Source: Actinomycetota bacterium (GTDB lineage Bacteria; Actinomycetota; Actinomycetes; Streptosporangiales; Streptosporangiaceae). Taken from it: 5,786 bases of DNA. The notes beneath the pieces were generated by a model, which was given only the letters and a program-made list of their open reading frames with translations, had not been told where the DNA came from and made no database searches. The position numbers and the translations under genes are program-made. The stretch covers positions 1 to 5,786 of the forward strand of contig PMOU01000279.1 of NCBI GenBank assembly GCA_003161205.1. The letters are read 5' to 3'. Shown here piece by piece: positions 1 to 5,786 of this stretch (the stretch's first letter is position 1; every line of letters begins with the position of its first letter).

Positions 1-34
1 CCTGGCTCACGCGAGTTTCCTTCCGTCCTTGTTG

Positions 35-83
35 GCTAGGTGCCCGGGCTAGCTAGGTGCCCGGGCGGGCTAGGTGCCTGGGC
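35..83. repeat. Three-copy 17-bp tandem repeat at the 3' end of the methyltransferase gene
   Basis: A 15-base core, GCTAGGTGCCCGGGC, occurs at 35-49 and 52-66, and again at 69-83 with one change (CCTGGGC). The period is exactly 17 bases, with two-base spacers TA and GG. Each perfect copy contains the 8-base palindrome GCCCGGGC. The first two copies (42-49 and 59-66) could therefore pair as a GC-only stem around a 9-base loop. The methyltransferase stop codon (53-55 on the minus strand) lies inside that loop, so its last few residues are repeat-encoded. A structured 3' end or weak terminator is possible, but no T-tract follows on the minus strand. Replication slippage is the simplest origin. 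The repeat is directly visible; any function is inferred. Confidence 0.85.
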
Positions 84-1069
84 TGGCACTCGACTACATA
101 CCGGCCGGAGGACTGCGGGCCGGCGGCGGCGACGTCGAGGCCGGCTCGGCGGGCGAGCTCTGTGAACTGGGTGAGCGTGCTGGTCTTGCCGCCTGCGACC
201 AGCATGTCGATGCCCAGGGACCGCGGCTCTTCGTCGGCCGAGACGCCGCCGAGGACAGCAATTCTCCCGCCGGGACGGGCGGCCTCGGCGCAGCGGCGCA
301 AGATGGCCACGGTCGGCTCATCCGGCCAGTCGTTGAGCACGCTCTTCAGCACGTACAGATCGGCCCCGGCGGGCAGGGGGTCGAAGAAGCTCTGTCCGTG
401 GACTGTCACCCGGTCGGCGACTCCGAATTCCGCCAGGGTCTCGCCGGCCCGGGCGACCGTGCCGGGCAGGTCGACGAGGATACCCCGCGCCCGCGGGTGG
501 CGGCGGAGCAGCGAGGCCAGCAGGGCGCCGGTGCCCCCGCCGACATCGACGACGGTCCGGACGGAATCCCAGCCGCCGCTGAGCTCGATGTCGTAGTCGG
601 GGACACCGTGCCCGGCGAGTCCCATGAGCGCGTCGAAGTCGGCCGCGATCCGCGGGTGCGCGGCCAGGTCATCCCAGAACGGCCGGCCGAATACCTGCTG
701 GTAGGCCGGCTCGCCGGTGCGGACGTAGTCGAGCAGCGTTCCCCAGGTGTGCGCCATCCGGCCGCCGATGCCGGTCAGGTCGATAAAGCGGCTCGGGTCC
801 GCCAGCTCCTGCGCCGCCCGGTTGCACGAGAACTGCCCGGGCGAGTCCGCCGCGAACACGCCGCACGAAACGAGGTGGCTGAGGACGGCGTGCAGGGCGT
901 CCTGGTCGCATCCGGCCACCGCGGCCAGGTCACCGATGTCGTGGTGGCCGGCCGAGATGAGTTCAGGGATGTGCAGGGTGGCAGCTACCCGCAGGCACCA
1001 GGGAGTCGTCAGGTCCAGAAGCTGGTCCAGGTCCACCCGGTCATCGGTAACGCGGCCGTCAGTAGTCAT
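53..1069 (-). CDS. SAM-dependent O-methyltransferase (small-molecule type, winged-helix dimerisation domain)
   Basis: This 338-residue protein has the length and layout of the O-methyltransferase family that includes plant COMT, acetylserotonin methyltransferases and actinomycete natural-product enzymes such as DnrK. Residues about 12-100 form the helical dimerisation and winged-helix part. The Rossmann domain follows, with SAM motif I VVDVGGGTG at 173-181, the acidic DLP at 200-202 and the family stretch FFDPLP at 228-233. At 241-250 the sequence LKSVLNDWPD aligns with the usual LKxxLHDWxD, so Asn246 replaces the catalytic-base His. The enzyme may methylate by proximity, use another base, or have lost activity. 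The likely reaction is methyl transfer from S-adenosylmethionine to a hydroxyl on a small molecule in the cytoplasm; the substrate cannot be predicted. The ATG start has a weak AGGG eight bases upstream (1078-1081). The last residues, LARPGT, are encoded by the tandem repeat and look like an added tail. The gene is divergent from an AraC-type regulator that may control it. No other biosynthetic genes are visible. Confidence 0.9.
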   Translation of the reverse strand: MTTDGRVTDDRVDLDQLLDLTTPWCLRVAATLHIPELISAGHHDIGDLAAVAGCDQDALHAVLSHLVSCGVFAADSPGQFSCNRAAQELADPSRFIDLTGIGGRMAHTWGTLLDYVRTGEPAYQQVFGRPFWDDLAAHPRIAADFDALMGLAGHGVPDYDIELSGGWDSVRTVVDVGGGTGALLASLLRRHPRARGILVDLPGTVARAGETLAEFGVADRVTVHGQSFFDPLPAGADLYVLKSVLNDWPDEPTVAILRRCAEAARPGGRIAVLGGVSADEEPRSLGIDMLVAGGKTSTLTQFTELARRAGLDVAAAGPQSSGRYVVECQPRHLARPGT

Positions 1070-1121
1070 GCTGAGCGCCCTGGTCCGCAGCCGTGCGCCA
1101 TTTCGGCCGGTCTTCTACCAT
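1059..1121 (-). CDS. Possible 20-codon upstream reading frame overlapping the methyltransferase start
   Basis: On the minus strand an ATG at 1121 is preceded by AGGAGGG (1132-1138), the strongest Shine-Dalgarno match in this intergenic region, though the 10-base gap is longer than ideal. The frame encodes MVEDRPKWRTAADQGAQHDY and stops at 1059-1061, a few bases past the methyltransferase ATG at 1069 and in a different frame. That arrangement could couple translation of a leader peptide to the methyltransferase, whose own Shine-Dalgarno is weak. There is no homology evidence, the peptide is very short, and the purine run could be chance. This is a tentative call. Confidence 0.2.
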   Translation of the reverse strand: MVEDRPKWRTAADQGAQHDY

Positions 1122-1260
1122 CGTGACGTGACCCTCCTGTTCTCGCCGCTGCGACCAGCGCTTGCCTGGTCAGCTTCGATCTTGCCAGCTGCCGGCGGCC
1201 GGAGTCTTGGCGAAAAGGGACACCGGCGCGGGCCGGACCGCCCAGGGCGGGGCTAGGGCC
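1070..1260. promoter_or_regulatory. Divergent intergenic region between methyltransferase and AraC-type regulator genes
   Basis: These 191 bases separate the two divergent start codons and must hold the promoters of both genes unless one is transcribed from further away. I could not find a convincing pair of -35 and -10 hexamers on either strand; the best minus-strand -10 candidate, TAGAAG (1112-1117), lacks a matching -35. The region contains an inverted repeat at 1153-1171, a CTTGCC direct repeat at 1161 and 1181, and a GTGAC direct repeat at 1123-1132 within CGTGACGTGACC. AraC-family proteins often bind direct repeats about two helical turns apart, so this is a plausible operator region. 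Binding is inferred, not shown. Confidence 0.5.
1153..1171. promoter_or_regulatory. Candidate operator: GACCAG-N7-CTGGTC inverted repeat
   Basis: GACCAG at 1153-1158 and its exact reverse complement CTGGTC at 1166-1171 are separated by seven bases. Allowing a two-base bulge, the arms extend to GCTG...ACCAG and CTGGTCAGC (1149-1158 and 1166-1174). The repeat is in the middle of the divergent region, 84 bp from the methyltransferase start and 90 bp from the proposed regulator start. It overlaps the first copy of a CTTGCC direct repeat (1161-1166 and 1181-1186, 20 bp start to start). A six-base arm can arise by chance in sequence this GC-rich, so the operator call rests mainly on position. Confidence 0.3.
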
Positions 1261-2097
1261 GTGACTGTCGTCGTCCGCCGGCCCGCACCGCCGCTGAGCG
1301 GGCTGGTGCAGGCGATCATCTACCGGGCCGGAGAGCAGCCGCGGACGTCGGTCGAGAAAATCTTGCCGGGCCCCGATACCGGCTTGTGGGTGAACCTGAA
1401 CCGTGACGCGTTCCGGTCCTTCGCCACTACGGACCAGGACAGTGTCGGCCGCGTCACCCAGGTGCCGGGCGCCATGGTCTCCGGGCCGACGAGCCGTGCT
1501 TCGGTGATCGAATTCGAGCAGGGCCACGCCCATGTGTCGGTGACCTTCACGCTGGGCGCCGCCAGTCGCTTCGTCGGGCCGGCGCTGGCGGCGGCGCGAG
1601 ACGAACTGGTGCCGCTAGAGCTCCTGTGGAAAGGCGACGGCGCCTACCTGCGTGAGCAGCTCCTGGCGGCCAGGACACCGCAGGACGCGCTGGGGGTGAT
1701 GGAAGCCGCGCTGCTGCGGCAGCTGAGCGGTCCGCTCGCGCGCGACCCGGCCGTCATCGCCGCCGCCCGCGCGCTTTCCCGCGGGACCGGAGTCGGGGAG
1801 GTATCGCGTGACCTGGGCCTGCTGCCGCGGACCCTGCGCCGGCGGTTCACCGCTCAGGTGGGCCTGACCCCGAAGCGCTTCGCCCGGGTGCAGCGGATGC
1901 AGCGGCTCGTCCGCGAGCTCGACGGGCACACTGAGGCCGACTGGGCCGCCATGGCCGCCCGGCACGGCTACGCCGACCAGCCGCACCTCGCCGACGAGTT
2001 CCGGGCGCTCGCGGGCGTCACCCCGGGTGAGTACTTGCGGTCCCGCGTCAACGGCCCCAACCACTTGCGGGCCCCGTCCCATGACCGCTCCGCGTGA
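1261..2097 (+). CDS. AraC-family transcriptional regulator
   Basis: From the GTG at 1261 this is a 278-residue protein. The C-terminal region has the two helix-turn-helix units of the AraC/XylS family. Unit one is at about 178-209 (VGEVSRDLGLLPRTLRRRF followed by GLTPKRFAR). Unit two is at about 228-259, ending in the family-typical GVTPGEYLR. Residues 1-120 resemble the N-terminal sensing domain seen in many actinobacterial regulators of this type (opening PAPPLSGLVQAIIYRAGE, with LWVNLN at 42-47), which I believe is the DUF6597 kind; no ligand is predictable. The frame is open further upstream, with TTG codons at 1162 and 1207. I prefer 1261 because the family-like sequence starts there, the upstream translation looks like noise, and a G-rich ribosome-binding candidate (1247-1252) lies eight bases before it. 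The gene is divergent from the methyltransferase gene, so local control of that gene, and perhaps of itself, is the natural guess. It converges on the GTPase operon. Confidence 0.88.
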   Translation: MTVVVRRPAPPLSGLVQAIIYRAGEQPRTSVEKILPGPDTGLWVNLNRDAFRSFATTDQDSVGRVTQVPGAMVSGPTSRASVIEFEQGHAHVSVTFTLGAASRFVGPALAAARDELVPLELLWKGDGAYLREQLLAARTPQDALGVMEAALLRQLSGPLARDPAVIAAARALSRGTGVGEVSRDLGLLPRTLRRRFTAQVGLTPKRFARVQRMQRLVRELDGHTEADWAAMAARHGYADQPHLADEFRALAGVTPGEYLRSRVNGPNHLRAPSHDRSA

Positions 2098-2124
2098 CCA
2101 GGACCGGAGCTCGGCGACCGGGTG
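2098..2124. other. 27-bp gap between convergent stop codons, no clear terminator
   Basis: The AraC-type gene ends with TGA at 2095-2097 and the membrane GTPase gene ends with TAA at 2125-2127 on the other strand. The gap contains a short GAGCTC palindrome and scattered CCGG motifs but no stable stem followed by a T-tract in either direction. Transcripts from the two sides may therefore overlap at their 3' ends unless Rho acts. Confidence 0.5.
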
Positions 2125-4083
2125 TTAGACGCGGGACGCGGTCAGGCGGTCGCGGGCGGCGGCGAGCTGAGTGCGGAAGCGCTCGTAGTCGCTGAGTTCG
2201 CGGCCGACGGGGGCCAGGACCAGGTCATTGGCGACCGCGGAGACCCGGGCCATGATGGCGTGCAACGCCAGTTCACGCTCGCGATCGGCCGCGAGTACCA
2301 CCATGTTCCGGCACCACGACGAAACCAGCCAGCCCAGCAACAGCAGCGCCGCGACCATGACCCCGAGCCACGGCGTCAGGGACACGTCACTGATCAGCGA
2401 CGGGGGCTTGTGCAACGCGTGGGACTCACCGAACGCCAGGATGAGCGCGATCCAGACCAGGCCCGCGAGTGTCAGCAGCATGAGCAGCCACTGCGCGAAC
2501 GCGGTCAGCCGCCACCACCCGGTCACCTTGTCGCGGCGCGGCAGTCCGTGCGCGACCGCCACGCCGAGGGCCGCCTGGGCCGCATCCGCCTGGGACCGCG
2601 CGGCCGCCAGCACCGTCCGGCTCCATGGCTCCGGCAGCGAACCGCCCACCTCGGCAGCGAACACCGTGATGGCGTTGTCGATGTCAGATTGCTGTGCCTG
2701 CACGGCATCAGCAGGATCCGCAGCCGGCACCGTGCGGGCCGGCGCCTGACCACGCAGCCGCGCGACCAGCCGCGCCGGAGGCCAGCCGATATAGCTGGCC
2801 GCGGCGCGCTCACGGACCCCGTTCAGGGTCTCGGTCACCGCCGCCACCCCGGCCGCCTTGGCGAAGGCGGCCGTCAGCGTACCCGCCGGACCCGCGGGGA
2901 TGTACCTGGCCGGATCCTCGACGGGCTTGTCCGCGTCCCCGTCCGGCGTCGCGTCTTCCCATGGCGGTCGCGCGGTCAACGGCGGGAGCGTCGGCGCCGC
3001 GGTCGTCTGCCATGGCTGCCAGTCACTGACCGCGGCCGGCGGGACCGGAGCTTCGTCGGGGAGTAGCGAGTGCCCGTTCTCGGCGCCCGCGCGTTCCTCC
3101 TCGTCCGCCCGCTCCCAGGGCGGGCTGACACCGGCCTGCGCCGACGGGGTTTGGGCAGACAGGATTTGGGCTGGCGGGGTTTGGGCTGGCGCGAGCGCTC
3201 CCGGCGGGGGCCATCCGGGCACGGGATCCCCGGCGTAGACGGCGAACCGCTCCAGCAGGGCGTCGACGTCCGCCTCGATCCTCATCGTCGCGGCCTGCCG
3301 GGCGGCTACGGCCCTGGCCAGCACCCGGCGCAGCTCGCCTAGGCCCATGCCGGTGGTCCCGGAGGTCACCAGCACCTGATTTTCGGTCAGGCCCTCGGAT
3401 TCGAGCAGCCGGCGCAGGTCGGACTCGCAGTCGGCGACCTGATCGGGGCTCAGGGTGTCCGCCTTGTTCAGCACCACCGAGACTACGGACGCATGCCCGG
3501 CCAGCGGCACCAGGTAGCGCCGGTGCACCGACGCGTCCGCGTATTTGAGCGGGTCGAGCACCCAGACCAGCATGTCCGCCATCTTGACCAGGCGATCGAC
3601 CAGGGCTGCGGAGCCGGTGACGACCGAGTCGTGGTCGGGCAGGTCGAGCAGGAGCAGGCCGCCCAGCGACGATTCACCCTCATCGAGAGCGCTCGCCCGG
3701 CCGTAGCGGTGACGGCGCTGCACGCCGAGCCAGTCGAGCAGCGGTCCGGCCCCGTCCATACCCCACACGCACGCGTGCGAGTGCTTCGTGGTCGGCCTGG
3801 TCACCCCCGCCGGCGAAAAGTTCGCCCCGGCCAGGGCGTTGAACAGGGTGGACTTGCCGCTGCCCGTGCCTCCCGCCAGGGCCACCACGGTATGCGACGC
3901 GGACATCCGCATCCGCTCGCCCGATCGCCGCAGCAGCAGCTCGGCCTCAGAGAGAAGCTCGGGGCTGAATCCGTCGGATCCGGCCCGGCTGGAACCGATC
4001 TTGGTGAGCTCGGTGAGCGAGGCGAGCGTGGCGGGCAGCCGCGCATTCGGCGACCCGGCTACCCCGATCGTGTTCGCTGTCAC
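2125..4083 (-). CDS. Membrane-anchored dynamin-like GTPase (DynB-like)
   Basis: This 652-residue protein begins with a GTPase domain. Its P-loop is GGTGSGKST at 71-79, a switch-I Thr lies in VTRPTT (94-99), G3 is DLPDHDS at 147-153, G4 is an intact NKAD at 206-209, and a G5-like TSGTTG is at 240-245. A Pro/Ala-rich, probably disordered linker spans about 284-400 and includes a five-residue AQTPS-type repeat and two PPWE motifs. A helical region follows (about 400-520), then two hydrophobic spans at about 526-551 and 572-590 joined by a short loop. The last 60 residues form an amphipathic helical tail. Two spans near the C terminus match DynB, the membrane-bound member of the Streptomyces DynA/DynB pair, which localises to sporulation septa and stabilises FtsZ rings. 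Translation starts at a GTG overlapping the upstream gene's TGA (GTGA, 4080-4083), with GAGG seven bases before it, so the two are probably translationally coupled. The family assignment is firm; the septation role is inferred from architecture and gene order. A general membrane-remodelling or stress GTPase is the alternative. Confidence 0.85.
   Translation of the reverse strand: MTANTIGVAGSPNARLPATLASLTELTKIGSSRAGSDGFSPELLSEAELLLRRSGERMRMSASHTVVALAGGTGSGKSTLFNALAGANFSPAGVTRPTTKHSHACVWGMDGAGPLLDWLGVQRRHRYGRASALDEGESSLGGLLLLDLPDHDSVVTGSAALVDRLVKMADMLVWVLDPLKYADASVHRRYLVPLAGHASVVSVVLNKADTLSPDQVADCESDLRRLLESEGLTENQVLVTSGTTGMGLGELRRVLARAVAARQAATMRIEADVDALLERFAVYAGDPVPGWPPPGALAPAQTPPAQILSAQTPSAQAGVSPPWERADEEERAGAENGHSLLPDEAPVPPAAVSDWQPWQTTAAPTLPPLTARPPWEDATPDGDADKPVEDPARYIPAGPAGTLTAAFAKAAGVAAVTETLNGVRERAAASYIGWPPARLVARLRGQAPARTVPAADPADAVQAQQSDIDNAITVFAAEVGGSLPEPWSRTVLAAARSQADAAQAALGVAVAHGLPRRDKVTGWWRLTAFAQWLLMLLTLAGLVWIALILAFGESHALHKPPSLISDVSLTPWLGVMVAALLLLGWLVSSWCRNMVVLAADRERELALHAIMARVSAVANDLVLAPVGRELSDYERFRTQLAAARDRLTASRV
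3136..3187 (-). repeat. 15-bp in-frame tandem repeat in the GTPase linker
   Basis: On the plus strand the block GGGGTTTGGGC occurs at 3146-3156 and 3176-3186, with a variant AGGATTTGGGC at 3161-3171, giving a 15-base period. Because 15 is a multiple of three the array stays in frame and encodes a five-residue unit (AQTPP, AQILS, AQTPS) at about residues 300-314 of the membrane GTPase, followed by one more AQ. It lies within the disordered linker, where length changes by slippage should be tolerated. Copy number may differ between strains. Confidence 0.75.
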
Positions 4084-5786
4084 CTGACCGCCTCAAGCGA
4101 GAATTGCGCCTGGTAAAGCCGGACCGCCGCCACATCGTCGCACGATCCGGCCGCGTCGATGACCTCGGCGAACCTGACCAGTTCCTCGTCGAGCAGGAGC
4201 CGGACGCGGTCGAGCAGGTCAGCGCGAGCCTTGGTGAAGATCTCGGTCAGCATGACATTGCTCCACACCGATGCCAGGAGCCGCCGTGGCTCGGTGTAGA
4301 TGCTAGCGCCGTCAGGCTCGGTCGCCGGCGCAGCGGCGCCGGGCGTGTCCTCGCCGAGCATCGCCACCAGGACAACCAGGCTGAGCGCCTCATCATCGAA
4401 GGACATCCGCCGGGCCGCGGGCCGCAGGTCCTCGGCTTCCACCAGCCGGGTCAGCTGATCCTGCCACGCCCCGACCGCCCGGGCGGCCCGCAGCACCAGG
4501 TCAGGGGACGAGCGGCTGAACATCGCGGTCTGGGCGGCGTCGGCGGCGGTGATCGCGTCCGCGGCCCTGAGGTCAGCGGCCGCCGGATCGCCGGTGCCGC
4601 TCTGCCCGCCCGGCCCGAAGACGGATTCGAAGACATGCTTCGCGCGGACGTCGCGGGCCCGTTCCGCGGCGGCGGCCGCCAGCAGCACGGCTCCCGCGGA
4701 ATCGCCGCGCCAGTTGTCGTGCACGTGCTCGGCGGCGCGGTCGGCGATGGACACGATGAAGGACTCAAGGGCCGACCGAAGCGAGGAGTTGAGCGCCGCG
4801 GGCCGCGATGGCCCTCGCCGCGCGCGCTTGCCTTTCCTGCGTCCGCCCTTGGGGGCCTTGACGGCCCAGGCTCCGCGGCGCGGCCGCAGGTCCCCGCCCA
4901 CCACGCAGTCCTCCCACCGCGCGATCACCTCACCGCGCAGTAGCGCGCCGTTCCGCATGCCGGTGCTGGCCTCGGAGAAGGCGCTCTGGTAGGCCGCCTC
5001 GGCGGCGCGGCGCAACTCCGCCCGGAGCGCGACCTGCGCCTCGACGTGCGCGGCTACGGCCGGGACCCTCGTCTTGAACGTGTCGAGCACACCCGACATC
5101 GTCTGGGTCAGCACCGCCACCCGGCGGTCCGCCCGGGCCGCGGTATCGGCGAGCCAGTCGCGGATCGGCTGGTAGGCGTCGGGCGGAAGCATCCCGTCGA
5201 TGAGCGGGACCTCCGGTATGACGAAGCGATCCGCGGCGTCGATCCCGTTGGCGTCGAGCATGGCCGTGAAGTGCTGCACGAGTTCGGTCCGGTACTGCGG
5301 GGGAACCCGGGACATCACCACCCCGAGGGAGGCCTTCCGGTCCCGCGCATGCTGCAAGATCTCCCAGACCGGCCCGTCGGCGTAACGGCTGGCGCTGGTC
5401 ATGAACAGCCACAGATCCGAGGCGTCGAGGAACTGGTACGCGAACTCGTGGTGCGCCTGCACCACCGAGTCGATGTCCGGCGTGTCCAGCAGGGCGATAC
5501 CCCTGGGCATGCCCTCGCTCGCCGCGAGGACGAGCAGGCCGTCCCGGCCAGGCCGGGCCAGTCCCTCCTGCCTGACGCGCGGCAGCGTCGGCAGGAAATT
5601 GTTCTCGGCGAACCAGTCGATCTCGTCGGGATGACAGGCCAGAACCGGGCTGTTGGTCGTCGGGCGGCGCACACCGGTCGCGCTGACGTGCGCGCCGACG
5701 ATGCTGTTCACCAGCGTTGACTTCCCGGCGCCGGTTGAGCCGACCAGGGCCACCAGGACCGGCGCCGCCGACCGGCGCACCCGGGG
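4080..5786 (-). CDS. Soluble dynamin-like GTPase (DynA-like), N-terminally truncated by the window edge
   Basis: The frame is open to the right edge. Two codons (Pro, Arg) precede the GTG at 5778-5780, so that GTG is probably internal and the true start lies outside. Numbering from that GTG, 566 residues are visible. The P-loop GSTGAGKST is at 14-22, a switch-I RPTT at 39-42 and G3 DTPDIDS at 99-105. The G4 position holds SRVP (157-160) instead of NKxD, so guanine recognition may be altered. A polybasic stretch lies at 308-327 (KAPKGGRRKGKRARRGPSRP), within a long helical region. No segment is hydrophobic enough to span a membrane. The protein is thus probably cytosolic and peripheral, like DynA, which is recruited to the membrane by DynB. 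It is the promoter-proximal gene and ends in TGA overlapping the next gene's GTG. The tandem order, the shared D-x-PD-x-DS motif and the overlap suggest the two GTPases act as a pair, possibly as hetero-oligomers. The family call is strong; the division role is inferred. Confidence 0.85.
   Translation of the reverse strand, partial: PRVRRSAAPVLVALVGSTGAGKSTLVNSIVGAHVSATGVRRPTTNSPVLACHPDEIDWFAENNFLPTLPRVRQEGLARPGRDGLLVLAASEGMPRGIALLDTPDIDSVVQAHHEFAYQFLDASDLWLFMTSASRYADGPVWEILQHARDRKASLGVVMSRVPPQYRTELVQHFTAMLDANGIDAADRFVIPEVPLIDGMLPPDAYQPIRDWLADTAARADRRVAVLTQTMSGVLDTFKTRVPAVAAHVEAQVALRAELRRAAEAAYQSAFSEASTGMRNGALLRGEVIARWEDCVVGGDLRPRRGAWAVKAPKGGRRKGKRARRGPSRPAALNSSLRSALESFIVSIADRAAEHVHDNWRGDSAGAVLLAAAAAERARDVRAKHVFESVFGPGGQSGTGDPAAADLRAADAITAADAAQTAMFSRSSPDLVLRAARAVGAWQDQLTRLVEAEDLRPAARRMSFDDEALSLVVLVAMLGEDTPGAAAPATEPDGASIYTEPRRLLASVWSNVMLTEIFTKARADLLDRVRLLLDEELVRFAEVIDAAGSCDDVAAVRLYQAQFSLEAVR
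4091..4094 (-). promoter_or_regulatory. Ribosome-binding site of the membrane GTPase gene
   Basis: On the minus strand GAGG lies seven bases before the GTG at 4081-4083, inside the last codons of the upstream GTPase gene. The good spacing supports that GTG as the true start and favours coupled translation of the two genes. Confidence 0.65.

Noticed and set aside
74..1126. 350-codon plus-strand open frame opposite the methyltransferase gene
   Set aside because: GC-rich genes commonly leave the opposite strand open. Its translation is low-complexity Gly/Arg/Val-rich sequence without recognisable domains, while the minus strand shows a complete methyltransferase with all its motifs.
1112..1140. 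Sigma-70-like promoter for the methyltransferase with TAGAAG as -10
   Set aside because: The sequence 17 bases upstream (ACAGGA) does not resemble a -35 hexamer, and a single -10-like hexamer is too weak to call.
1162..1260. N-terminal extension of the AraC-type regulator from the TTG at 1162
   Set aside because: The 33 extra residues are not family-like, TTG is a rare start, and the extension would consume most of the divergent promoter region. The GTG at 1261 fits the family start.
2090..2143. Bidirectional terminator between the convergent genes
   Set aside because: CCGCGT and ACGCGG can be matched across the gap, but the arms are short, lie within both coding ends, and no T-tract follows on either strand.
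2122..3066. 314-codon plus-strand open frame opposite the membrane GTPase gene
   Set aside because: The translation is Arg/Gln/Gly-rich with no domain, and the opposite frame encodes membrane spans and a helical domain of a recognisable GTPase. It is a shadow frame.
4104..5720. Long plus-strand open frames opposite the soluble GTPase gene (4104-4943 and 5046-5720)
   Set aside because: They have the same composition-driven shadow pattern and no motif. The minus strand carries the P-loop and switch motifs.
5778..5780. GTG as the true start of the soluble GTPase
   Set aside because: It would put the P-loop only 13 residues from the N terminus, and the frame stays open to the window edge. Relatives have a longer N-terminal segment, so the gene is treated as truncated.

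Overview
The window is very GC-rich, and the codons of its four main genes end mostly in G or C. It encodes actinobacterial-type proteins throughout. The tandem pair of large dynamin-like GTPases that fills the right half resembles the DynA/DynB pair of sporulating, filamentous actinobacteria, so a Streptomyces-like or related filamentous actinomycete is the best guess. The genus cannot be fixed from this sequence.

Left half: a class I SAM-dependent O-methyltransferase gene (minus strand, 53-1069) is transcribed divergently from an AraC-type regulator gene (plus strand, about 1261-2097). They share a 191-bp intergenic region that holds an inverted repeat, a direct repeat and a possible 20-codon upstream reading frame. 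The pair looks like a self-contained regulator/enzyme module. The methyltransferase has Asn where this family usually has its catalytic His. Its last codons run into a three-copy, 17-bp tandem repeat at the left edge.

Right half: two minus-strand genes form an operon read right to left. The first (4080-5786, its 5' end cut off by the window edge) is a soluble GTPase with a polybasic segment and no membrane span. The second (2125-4083) overlaps it through a GTGA start/stop overlap. It encodes a 652-residue GTPase with a disordered Pro/Ala linker and two membrane spans near its C terminus. The layout fits a membrane-anchored DynB-like partner working with a soluble DynA-like partner, a system that in Streptomyces stabilises FtsZ rings during sporulation septation. 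That role is inferred from architecture and gene order.

The regulator gene and the GTPase operon converge with only 27 bp between their stop codons and no clear terminator. I see no tRNA, rRNA, CRISPR array, transposase or integrase. The window is probably ordinary core chromosome (the dynamin operon) next to a small accessory module (methyltransferase plus regulator).
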